From Flavobacteriaceae bacterium (GTDB lineage: Bacteria > Bacteroidota > Bacteroidia > Flavobacteriales > Flavobacteriaceae): 12,885 bases of DNA. Location of the stretch: contig JAQWON010000108.1 of assembly GCA_029245825.1 (NCBI GenBank), positions 1-12,885 of the forward strand, in the 5' to 3' direction. Position numbers and translations under genes: made by a program. Positions 6,297-12,885 of this stretch are shown piece after piece. The notes beneath the pieces are model-generated. The model ran no database searches. It saw only the letters and a program-made list of their open reading frames with translations, and had not been told where the DNA came from. Every line of letters starts with the position of its first letter. Position 1 is the first letter of the stretch.

Positions 6297-7775
6297 TTAT
6301 GATAAAACTTTAAGAACCCTTTTTTCCCACATACTTATGATGTTACTTTTTGAATCAGATAATTTTGGAACAAAAGATTTATCCTCTTCCCACATGTCGT
6401 TAATTGAATTAATTGAAGGCCAAAATTCAGTGGATAGACCAGAAAAAAATGCTGCTCCAAGTGCAGTTGTCTCAGTAATTTTTGGCCTTATAACTTTTGT
6501 TTTTAGTAAATCAGCCTGTATTTGCATTAATAAATTATTTTTACTGGCTCCACCATCTACTTTTAGAGAATGAAATTTTGTATTTGCATCTTTTTCCATC
6601 TCTAGAATGATATCTCTGGATCTTAGCGCAATTGATTCAAGTGCTGCACGAGCAATATGACCTTTTTTAGTACCTCTTGTTATACCCATTATAGCTCCAG
6701 TTGCATGTGGATCCCAAAAAGGAGCACCTAAACCAGAAAGAGCAGGAATAAATGTTACGCCACCATTATTTTTAACAGTTTTTGCTAATTGCTCAATTTC
6801 AGGAGCAGATTTTACGATATTTAATTGATCTCTCAGCCACTGAACTAATGCTCCTGCAATAAATACACTTCCCTCAATAGCATATGTAGTTTCGTTTTTA
6901 ATGGTCCATGCAATAGTTGTTAGCATTTTATTTTTTGATATCACTGGATTTTTTCCTGTATTCATAATACAAAAGCATCCTGTCCCATAAGTATTTTTAA
7001 CATCTCCTGGATTAACGCACATTTGTCCAAATAAAGCTGCTTGTTGATCTCCAGCTATTCCTCCAATTGGAATTTCATATCCGAGATAAGATTTATTTAT
7101 TACTCCAATTATTTCAGAAGAATTAGAAACATTTGGGAGCATTGCTTTTGGAACTTCTAATATTTTAAGTAATTCTTCATCCCATTTTTTTTCATGAATA
7201 TTATACAGTAATGTTCGACTTGCATTTGAAGTATCAGTAACATGGACTTTTCCAGAGGTAAGATTCCAAATAAGCCACGTATCAATAGTTCCAAAAACAA
7301 TGTCACCATTTTCACCTTTTTTTCTAAAGTTAGGATCCAGATCTAGGATCCATTTAATTTTAGTTCCAGAAAAATATGCATCAAGAATTAATCCAGTCTT
7401 CTTTTGAAAAATTTTATCCTTCCCAATTTTTTTAAGATCTTCACATATATTTGCTGTTCTCCTATCTTGCCATACAATAGCATTAAAAATTGGTTTTCCA
7501 GTTTTTTTATCCCATATGACTGTAGTTTCCCTTTGATTTGTTATCCCTATTGAATCAATTTCTTCGACTTGTATATTTGCTAATTTTATAACATCTATTA
7601 TTGCTTTTAATTGAGTTTTCCATATCTCAATTGGATCATGTTCAACCCATCCCTCCCTTGGGAAGAATTGTTTAAATTCATGTTGTGCTATTGCACATTG
7701 ATTCCCAAGCTTATCAAACAAAACAGCCCTTGAACTTGTTGTCCCAGCATCTATTGATAGAACATAATTTTTCAT
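6297..7775 (-). CDS. glpK: Glycerol kinase (FGGY family)
   Basis: This 492-residue cytoplasmic enzyme phosphorylates glycerol with ATP to glycerol 3-phosphate. The N-terminal phosphate loop DAGTTSSRA (9-17) and the glycerol-binding residues are all present: Arg82-Glu83 in QRETTVIWD, Trp102 in VWQDRRT, Tyr134 in DAYFSGTK, and the catalytic base Asp243 in AGDQQAALFGQ. The second FGGY domain carries YGTGCF (263-268), PALSGLGAPFWDP (344-356) and VDGGASKN (406-413). Length is standard. The start ATG at 7775 gives the usual MKNYVLSIDAGT opening. It is the first gene of the glpKDF unit. The only -7-like element seen upstream is TACCTTTA (7832-7825), one base off consensus, without a clear -33. No glpR-type regulator is adjacent. 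Confidence 0.97.
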   Translation of the reverse strand: MKNYVLSIDAGTTSSRAVLFDKLGNQCAIAQHEFKQFFPREGWVEHDPIEIWKTQLKAIIDVIKLANIQVEEIDSIGITNQRETTVIWDKKTGKPIFNAIVWQDRRTANICEDLKKIGKDKIFQKKTGLILDAYFSGTKIKWILDLDPNFRKKGENGDIVFGTIDTWLIWNLTSGKVHVTDTSNASRTLLYNIHEKKWDEELLKILEVPKAMLPNVSNSSEIIGVINKSYLGYEIPIGGIAGDQQAALFGQMCVNPGDVKNTYGTGCFCIMNTGKNPVISKNKMLTTIAWTIKNETTYAIEGSVFIAGALVQWLRDQLNIVKSAPEIEQLAKTVKNNGGVTFIPALSGLGAPFWDPHATGAIMGITRGTKKGHIARAALESIALRSRDIILEMEKDANTKFHSLKVDGGASKNNLLMQIQADLLKTKVIRPKITETTALGAAFFSGLSTEFWPSINSINDMWEEDKSFVPKLSDSKSNIISMWEKRVLKVLS

Positions 7776-7909
7776 TTTTAGAATTTTATTTCCTTAAATA
7801 TAAGCTATTTTTAAGTTAAGTTTTTAAAGGTAGAAATCGACATAACTTAGGCCTTAAATTTTCATTTTTATCTAAATTTTGATAAATTTATGGCAGAGAA
7901 AATCTATTT

Positions 7910-8068
7910 ATGAGGCGTGATATAAAGTATTTACTTGCATATACAGGTCCTATCTCTGCCATTATAGCATTATACTTTCAAGAACTATTTTCTTATTCAA
8001 CTGTGATTTATGCATATATAATGATCCCTCCATTGTGTTATAGATTAATGAATCCAAGGTTAGTATAG
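7910..8068 (+). pseudogene. Probable remnant of an AlkB-type alkane 1-monooxygenase (N- and C-terminal ends joined)
   Basis: A 52-codon frame opens with MRRDIKYLLAYTGPISAI, followed by IALYFQELFSYSTVIYAYI. This closely resembles the first transmembrane part of AlkB-family membrane di-iron monooxygenases. After about residue 37 it continues as MIPPLCYRLMNPRLV and stops. That resembles the far C-terminal end of the same family, where I recall a pattern such as M-x-x-x-PPLW-[FY]-x-[VI]-M-[ND]. All the histidine boxes that bind iron are missing, so about 300 residues would have been lost by an in-frame deletion, perhaps at short homology around ATGATCCCTCC (8020-8030). The frame ends 17 bases before the symporter small subunit. 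It could still be translated as a small membrane peptide. The match is from recalled family patterns and needs a search. Confidence 0.55.
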
Positions 8069-8085
8069 TTTAAAAAAAGAAAATA

Positions 8086-8334
8086 ATGATTTCTAAGGAT
8101 AAGTACTGGAAAATAAATCTGAAATATCTCATAATATTATTGAGTATCTGGTTTCTAGTTTCATTTGGATTTGGAATTCTATTTGTAGATACTTTAAATC
8201 AAATTAAAATAAAAGGTTTTAAACTTGGCTTTTGGTTTGCTCAGCAAGGGGCTATCTATGTTTTTGTTGTTTTAATTTTTGTTTATGTTTTTCTCATGAA
8301 TAGATTAGATAAAAAGTTTAAAGAAAAAAATTAA
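8086..8334 (+). CDS. Sodium/substrate symporter small subunit (DUF4212 family)
   Basis: This 82-residue protein has two hydrophobic segments (about 14-36 and 51-70) and a charged C-terminus (NRLDKKFKEKN). The motifs WFLVSFGFGILFVD and GFKLGFWFAQQGAIYVFVVL are hallmarks of DUF4212, the small membrane partner of a subgroup of the sodium:solute symporter family. It probably assembles with the large subunit encoded next. The stop and the next start share one base (TAATG), typical of coupled subunits. The ATG at 8086 is preceded by an A-rich stretch (AAAAAAAGAAAATA), common at flavobacterial starts, and not by a GGAGG site. Confidence 0.93.
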   Translation: MISKDKYWKINLKYLIILLSIWFLVSFGFGILFVDTLNQIKIKGFKLGFWFAQQGAIYVFVVLIFVYVFLMNRLDKKFKEKN

Positions 8335-10010
8335 TGGATCTTCAATTTTGGATATGGACAGCTGTTGGAATTAGTTTCTCTATTTATATTGGCATAGCTA
8401 TCTGGTCAAGGGCTTCTTCAACTAGTGAGTTTTATGTTGCAGGCACTGGAGTTTCCCCTATTGCAAATGGAATGGCTACTGCTGCAGATTGGATGTCAGC
8501 TGCATCATTTATTTCTATGGCAGGACTAATTTCATTTATGGGATATGATGGTTCAGTTTATCTAATGGGTTGGACAGGAGGTTATGTTCTTTTGGCTTTA
8601 CTTTTAGCTCCTTATTTAAGAAAATTTGGAAAATTCACTGTTCCTGATTTCATAGGAGATAGATATTATTCAAATGTTGCTAGAGCAGTAGCAGTTTTTT
8701 GTGCTTTAATAGTTTCTTTTACATATATAGCTGGACAAATGAGAGGAGTTGGAGTAGTTTTTTCTAGATACCTTGAAGTAGACATAAATACAGGTGTTTA
8801 TATTGGAATGGCAATTGTTCTTTTTTATGCTGTTCTCGGAGGAATGAAGGGTATAACTTATACTCAAGTAGCTCAGTATTGCGTTTTAATTTTTGCATAC
8901 ATGTTACCTGCCATTTTTATTTCATTTATGATGACAGGAAATATAATTCCACAAGTTGGATTTGGTTCCGAAGGACAAGATGGAGTTTATTTGCTAGATA
9001 AACTTGATGGTTTACATAGAGAACTTGGATTTACAGAATACACTTTGGGAGAAAAATCAACCTTAGATTTGCTCTTTATAATGTCTGCACTTATGGTAGG
9101 AACTGCAGGATTACCTCATGTCATAGTTAGATTTTTTACTGTTAAAAAAGTTAGTGATGCTAGAAAATCAGCAGGCTGGGCTCTTTTATTTATCGCAGTA
9201 TTATATACAACAGCCCCTGCTGTTGCAGTTTTTTCAAGAACAAATTTTATACAAACAATAAATAATAAAATTTATTCCAATCTACCTAACTGGTTTGAAA
9301 AATGGGAAAGCACTGGTTTAATAAAATTTGATGATAAAAATCAGGATGGAATTGTAAAATATGTAGCAGATTCAAGTTTAAATGAATTAACTGTCGACGC
9401 TGATATAATGACCCTTGCAAATCCTGAGATAGCCCAACTTCCTAATTGGGTCATAGGAATTATGGCTGCTGGTGCCTTAGCGGCTGCATTATCTACAGCA
9501 GCAGGTCTTCTCCTTGTTATTTCTTCCTCAGTTTCTCACGATTTAATTAAAAGAATTATAAATCCCTCGGTAAGTGAAAAGAACGAATTGTTAGCAGCAA
9601 GGGTGTCAGCTTTTGGAGCAGTTATAATGGCAGGATATTTTGGAATTAATCCTCCGGGTTTTGTTGCAGCAACAGTTGCATTGGCCTTTGGACTTGCAGC
9701 AGCATCATTTTTTCCAGCAATTGTGCTTGGGATTTTTTACAAGCGTATGAACAAGGAAGGGGTTATTTCAGGTATGATTGTCGGCATTTTGCTTATGCTT
9801 TTCTATATGACTAAATTTAAGTTTGATTGGTTTGGTGGAGGAACTGAATCTGATTGGTGGTTTGGAATTTCTCCTGAGGGATTTGGAACAGTTGCTATGA
9901 TAACGAATTTTTTGGTATCATTTATTGTTTCAAAATATACTAAAGCTCCTCCAGAAAATATTAGTAAATTAGTGGAAGATATTAGGATACCTAACATGAA
10001 TGATTCCTAG
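8334..10010 (+). CDS. Sodium:solute symporter large subunit (SSS family, acetate/VC_2705-like)
   Basis: This 558-residue inner-membrane protein has many hydrophobic helices and the SSS-family landmarks SEFYVAGTGVSPIANGMATA (31-50), ADWMSAASFISMAGL (51-65), GQMRGVGVVFSRYL (134-147), GTAGLPHVIVRFFTV (256-270) and AAALSTAAGLLLVISSSVSHD (383-403). It resembles the branch that includes ActP and the VC_2705-type transporters paired with a DUF4212 subunit, which import acetate or other short organic acids with Na+. A soluble loop at about 304-362 contains DKNQDG (334-339), reminiscent of a Ca2+-binding EF-hand-like turn. No acetyl-CoA synthetase or regulatory kinase follows, so the substrate stays open. 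The start is fixed by the 1-base overlap with the small subunit; the stop TAG ends 20 bases before the next preferred ATG. Confidence 0.94.
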   Translation: MDLQFWIWTAVGISFSIYIGIAIWSRASSTSEFYVAGTGVSPIANGMATAADWMSAASFISMAGLISFMGYDGSVYLMGWTGGYVLLALLLAPYLRKFGKFTVPDFIGDRYYSNVARAVAVFCALIVSFTYIAGQMRGVGVVFSRYLEVDINTGVYIGMAIVLFYAVLGGMKGITYTQVAQYCVLIFAYMLPAIFISFMMTGNIIPQVGFGSEGQDGVYLLDKLDGLHRELGFTEYTLGEKSTLDLLFIMSALMVGTAGLPHVIVRFFTVKKVSDARKSAGWALLFIAVLYTTAPAVAVFSRTNFIQTINNKIYSNLPNWFEKWESTGLIKFDDKNQDGIVKYVADSSLNELTVDADIMTLANPEIAQLPNWVIGIMAAGALAAALSTAAGLLLVISSSVSHDLIKRIINPSVSEKNELLAARVSAFGAVIMAGYFGINPPGFVAATVALAFGLAAASFFPAIVLGIFYKRMNKEGVISGMIVGILLMLFYMTKFKFDWFGGGTESDWWFGISPEGFGTVAMITNFLVSFIVSKYTKAPPENISKLVEDIRIPNMNDS

Positions 10011-10030
10011 TGAATATTATTAAAATTTAT

Positions 10031-10753
10031 ATGAATTGTCAATTAAAAAAAATAATATTTTTTATATCTCTTCTATTTGTCAATTATTTTATGGGTCAGG
10101 ATTTATTTATACAAGGAGGTGGAACCTTAAATGATTGGGCTAACCTATCTAGATATAAAGCAGAAAACAATAAATTGAAGAATTCTAGTGATGGAGTCAA
10201 AGTTGTTTTTATGGGTAACTCGATTACAGAAGGTTGGTCACATTTTGAACCAGAATTCTTTTCAACAAATTCTTACATCAATAGAGGTATTAGTGGTCAA
10301 ACAACGCCTCAAATGCTAATAAGATTCAAACCAGATGTTGTTAATCTCAAACCCAAGGCAGTTGTTATTCTTGCAGGGATTAATGACATAGCCGGAAACA
10401 CAGGTCCAATACAAATGGAAAATATAGCAGAAAATATTCAATCAATGGCTGAAATTTCAAAAGCAAATAGAATTCAAGTTTTAATATGTTCAGTTTTACC
10501 TGCTATAGATTTTCCTTGGTCACCGGGATTGAATCCTTCTAAAAAAGTGTTAAAACTTAATAAATTACTTAAGTATTATTGTAGAGAAAATAATATTATA
10601 TATGTTGATTACTATTCTTCAATGGTTGATAAAAAAGGAGGTCTTAAAGTTCCTGAATATACCTCTGCTGATGATTTGGTCCATCCAAATAAAAAAGGAT
10701 ATGAGGTTATGAGGTTTATAATTCAAGATTCTCTGAAAAAGGTTTTAGAATAG
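10031..10753 (+). CDS. Exported SGNH/GDSL-family hydrolase
   Basis: This is a 240-residue protein from the ATG at 10031; a GTG at 10010, overlapping the symporter stop, would add seven residues before the signal peptide. An N-terminal signal (MNCQLKKIIFFISLLFVNYF) ends near MGQ. The SGNH blocks follow: block I GNSITEGW with nucleophile Ser64, block II RGISGQTTPQ with its Gly, block III GINDIAGN with Asn118, and block V DDLVHP with Asp215 and His218. GNSIT replaces the classical GDSL, as is common in this Bacteroidetes subgroup. It likely removes acyl groups, for example acetyl esters on polysaccharides, outside the inner membrane. It follows the symporter genes closely, so it may be co-transcribed. 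One inference is that it releases an acid such as acetate that the symporter then takes up. Confidence 0.9.
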   Translation: MNCQLKKIIFFISLLFVNYFMGQDLFIQGGGTLNDWANLSRYKAENNKLKNSSDGVKVVFMGNSITEGWSHFEPEFFSTNSYINRGISGQTTPQMLIRFKPDVVNLKPKAVVILAGINDIAGNTGPIQMENIAENIQSMAEISKANRIQVLICSVLPAIDFPWSPGLNPSKKVLKLNKLLKYYCRENNIIYVDYYSSMVDKKGGLKVPEYTSADDLVHPNKKGYEVMRFIIQDSLKKVLE

Positions 10754-10754
10754 A

Positions 10755-11456
10755 TTAGAAGTGTTTATCTGTTTTATACTTCAGCGAAGATGAGATAACT
10801 TTTTTAATTATTTCAGGATCTGCTATTGGCTCAATCTTATTTTCTTTTTTCTCCTTTTTCGCTGAAAGGTGAATTTCATTAAAACCATTTTTAAAAAAAA
10901 TACTACAATTATTTTCATTTATACCCCCTCCAGGCATAATACTTATTTTTCCATTAGCTTTTTCCTTTAGTTCCAAAAGCATCTTTAATCCCTTTTCTGC
11001 TGTAGCTGCTTGACCAGAAGTAAGAATTCTGTCGAAACCAATTTCAATAAGCTTATTCATTGATTTTATAGGATTGTTTACAACATCAAACGCTCTATGA
11101 AAAGTTAGATCTAATGGTTTAATCATTTCGACTAATTTTTTTAAAATATTAATTGGTAAATCATTTTTCCTATTTAAAACTCCTATAACAATCCCATTGA
11201 CAGGCAGTGATTTAATTTTTTTTATTTCATTTTCTATTAATCTAATTTCTTCTATGTTATAAACAAAGTCACCTATCCTGGGGCGGATAAGAACATTAAT
11301 TGGTATAGTTGATTTTTTGATTGCAGAATTTAATAAGCTTTTAGAGGGAGTTATTCCATCGTTAGGTAAATCTTGACATAACTCAATTCTTTTTGCTTTG
11401 TATTTTATTGCATTTTTTACTGAATTAATAGAGCTGCAACAGATTTCAATTACCAT
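10755..11456 (-). CDS. cutC: CutC family TIM-barrel protein (copper homeostasis protein homologue)
   Basis: This 233-residue cytoplasmic protein has the CutC signature motifs in order: EICCSSINSVKNAIKYKAKRIELC (4-27), VLIRPRIGDFVY (55-66), LTFHRAFD (117-124), RILTSGQ (143-149) and SIMPGGGIN (172-180), ending in ADPEIIKKVI. Length is within the usual 230-250. The family was named for a copper-tolerance phenotype, but its biochemical role is unsettled, so no reaction is assigned. The ATG at 11456 gives the standard start. It is divergent from nagB across 118 bases and converges on the hydrolase with a single base between the two stop codons, leaving no room for a terminator between them. Confidence 0.94.
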   Translation of the reverse strand: MVIEICCSSINSVKNAIKYKAKRIELCQDLPNDGITPSKSLLNSAIKKSTIPINVLIRPRIGDFVYNIEEIRLIENEIKKIKSLPVNGIVIGVLNRKNDLPINILKKLVEMIKPLDLTFHRAFDVVNNPIKSMNKLIEIGFDRILTSGQAATAEKGLKMLLELKEKANGKISIMPGGGINENNCSIFFKNGFNEIHLSAKKEKKENKIEPIADPEIIKKVISSSLKYKTDKHF

Positions 11457-11523
11457 GTATTAAATTTAATAATTATTACATAGTTGATATCAATTACGCT
11501 GACTAGATTTTAGTTATGTTTCA

Positions 11524-11531
11524 TATATTTG
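11524..11531 (+). promoter_or_regulatory. Bacteroidetes -7 element (TATATTTG) upstream of nagB
   Basis: TATATTTG matches TANNTTTG exactly and lies 43 bases before the nagB ATG, predicting a leader of roughly 35-40 bases. A TTG -33 element is not clear at 17-19 bases upstream. It is the best candidate in the 118-base region divergent between cutC and nagB. Confidence 0.35.
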
Positions 11532-11574
11532 TATTCAGTTATTTGGAGATTTTAACTAGTCATTCCTAAACTTC

Positions 11575-12885
11575 ATGAAAAAAGCTGACATTTCTTATCG
11601 AGTTCCAGGAACTTTTGAAGAGCAACGCTTTGAGAAACTTCACAATGTTGTTTTTGATTCACCCGATCAAGCCTCTAAATTTGTTGCTGCAGAAATTGCT
11701 GACATAATTAAAAAAAAGAATTGCAATGCTGAAAAATGTATTTTGGGATTGTCAACTGGGTCATCACCCATTAGCGTTTATAAGGAGCTTGTAAGGCTTC
11801 ATAAAAATGAGGGTTTAACTTTTAGAAACGTTGTCACTTTTAATCTTGATGAATATTGTGATATTAAAGAAGATGATATAAATAGTTATCATTTTTATAT
11901 GTATGAGAATTTTTTTAATAAAATTGATATTCTGGAACAGAATATAAATATTCCTAAATCTAATCTTGATAAAAAATCTATGCGCTCATATTGCTCAAAA
12001 TATGAAAAGAAAATAATTGATTTAGGAGGAATTGATTTACAGTTGTTAGGAATAGGTAGGACTGGCCATATAGGATTCAATGAACCTGGCTCTAATGTAA
12101 ATTCTCAAACACGATTTGTTAGTTTGGATCATGTTACTCGTTCTGATGCTGCAAGGGGTTTTAATGGAATTGAAAATGTTCCTGAAAGAGCTATTACTAT
12201 GGGAATTAAGACAATTTTGAATGCAAAAAGAATCCTACTTCTTGCATGGGGGATAAATAAAAGTGAAATTATTCAAAAAACTATTGAAGGTGAAGTTTCA
12301 TCAATTCTACCAGCAACATATTTGCAAAATCACAATAACTCTTCAATCATTATTGACTATGAGGCAGCTTCATTTTTGACTAGAATTAATACTCCATGGT
12401 TAATTAAAAGCTGTGAATGGGATGAACCTCTCAAATTAAAAGCTATAAGTTGGCTATGTAAGAAAACAAATAAATCTATTTTAAAACTTACAGAGGAAGA
12501 TTATAATAGAAATGGAATGTCTGAGTTACTTGCAATTGAAGGTAATTATTATGATTTGAATATAAAAATGTTCAACCATTTTCAAAACAAGATTACAGGT
12601 TGGCCTGGAGGTAAACCAAATTCTGATGATAGTAACAGACCAGAAAGATCTAAACCTGCAAAGAAAAACTGTTTAATTTTCAGCCCACATCCCGATGATG
12701 ATGTAATTTCCATGGGAGGTACTTTTGATAGGTTAGTTGCTCAAGGTCATGAAGTACATGTTGCATATCAAACTTCTGGTAATCTTGCGGTTTCTGATGA
12801 ATATGCTTTAAAGTATATTGAAGTGATATCAGATTTAAAAGAGGATACTCAAAAAGTTTACAATCAACTAAAAAAAGAAATAAGT
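11575..12885 (+). CDS. nagB: Glucosamine-6-phosphate deaminase fused to a PIG-L/LmbE deacetylase-like domain, 3' end outside window
   Basis: The frame is open for 437 codons to the window edge. The first domain (about 1-285) is NagB, which converts glucosamine 6-phosphate to fructose 6-phosphate and ammonia in amino-sugar catabolism. It shows LGLSTGSSPISVYKEL (78 and before), TFNLDEY with the catalytic Asp92, GIGRTGHIGFNEPGS with His165 and Glu170, and MGIKTIL. In E. coli NagB the residue two before the active-site His is Asp141; here it is Thr163. After a linker with WPGGKPNSDD (about 343-352), the second domain opens with LIFSPHPDDDVISMGGTFDR, the metal-binding HPDD motif of PIG-L/LmbE N-acetylglucosaminyl deacetylases, and HVAYQTSGN. 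Long fused NagB proteins of about 640 residues are usual in Bacteroidetes, so about 200 residues lie beyond the window. The ATG at 11575 is the start giving the expected N-terminus. Confidence 0.93.
   Translation, partial: MKKADISYRVPGTFEEQRFEKLHNVVFDSPDQASKFVAAEIADIIKKKNCNAEKCILGLSTGSSPISVYKELVRLHKNEGLTFRNVVTFNLDEYCDIKEDDINSYHFYMYENFFNKIDILEQNINIPKSNLDKKSMRSYCSKYEKKIIDLGGIDLQLLGIGRTGHIGFNEPGSNVNSQTRFVSLDHVTRSDAARGFNGIENVPERAITMGIKTILNAKRILLLAWGINKSEIIQKTIEGEVSSILPATYLQNHNNSSIIIDYEAASFLTRINTPWLIKSCEWDEPLKLKAISWLCKKTNKSILKLTEEDYNRNGMSELLAIEGNYYDLNIKMFNHFQNKITGWPGGKPNSDDSNRPERSKPAKKNCLIFSPHPDDDVISMGGTFDRLVAQGHEVHVAYQTSGNLAVSDEYALKYIEVISDLKEDTQKVYNQLKKEIS

Noticed and set aside
6337..6573. 78-codon plus-strand frame inside glpK
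   Set aside because: It is antisense to the conserved FGGY C-terminal domain and has no leader or homology signal.
7776..7909. Riboswitch or operator upstream of glpK
   Set aside because: I saw only AT-rich DNA with a one-off -7-like box and no stable stem set or clear operator dyad.
9803..9997. 64-codon minus-strand frame in the symporter 3' end
   Set aside because: It is antisense to a clear coding region and has no motif.
11895..12080. 61-codon minus-strand frame inside nagB
   Set aside because: nagB is read continuously on the plus strand with all its motifs; this is a reverse shadow.
1..12885. Defence system, CRISPR array, phage or insertion element
   Set aside because: No repeat-spacer pattern, transposase, integrase, terminal inverted repeats or tRNA were seen on either strand.

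Overview
The window looks like a chromosomal segment of a low-GC marine member of the Bacteroidetes, class Flavobacteriia. Several things point there: very AT-rich DNA with AT-rich start regions and no obvious Shine-Dalgarno sequences; matches to the Bacteroidetes -7 promoter element TANNTTTG; the pair coiled-coil protein/ZapA followed by a 6S-type RNA; the long NagB fused to a PIG-L domain; and the flavobacterial long form of an M23 peptidase. All assignments come from reading motifs and recalled family patterns; no database search was run.

Layout. (1) 1-78 is the 3' end of a probable class III aminotransferase, followed by a NifS/IscS-like cysteine desulfurase (137-1279, +). (2) An exported M23 peptidase on the minus strand converges on it. 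Its frame is open from about 3009 to 1315 except for one in-frame TAA at 1909-1911, so the gene carries a nonsense codon (or a base error) that cuts off the C-terminal 197 residues. (3) Divergent from it is a small cell-division cluster: a ZapB-like coiled-coil protein and ZapA overlapping by 8 bp, followed by a structured region that fits a 6S RNA with a U-tract terminator (about 3775-3937). (4) A compact minus-strand glycerol operon, glpK-glpD-glpF (7775 to 3986), has a 2-nt gap and then an ATGA overlap. It supports uptake, phosphorylation and oxidation of glycerol to dihydroxyacetone phosphate. (5) 7910-8068 is a 52-codon reading frame that looks like the first and last pieces of an AlkB-type alkane monooxygenase joined together, a probable deletion remnant. 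(6) A two-subunit sodium/solute symporter (DUF4212 small subunit plus SSS-family large subunit) is followed by an exported SGNH/GDSL hydrolase (8086-10753, +). (7) A CutC homologue (minus) meets the hydrolase tail to tail with one base between them. (8) A NagB glucosamine-6-phosphate deaminase with a C-terminal PIG-L deacetylase-like domain starts at 11575 and runs off the window end.

The gene content is mostly housekeeping and small-molecule catabolism (glycerol, a small organic acid, amino sugars). I see no CRISPR array, phage, integrase, insertion sequence or tRNA, and no convincing new multi-gene system. The points most worth a second look are the M23 nonsense codon, the alkB fossil, the 6S RNA candidate and the Asp-to-Thr change in the NagB active-site motif.
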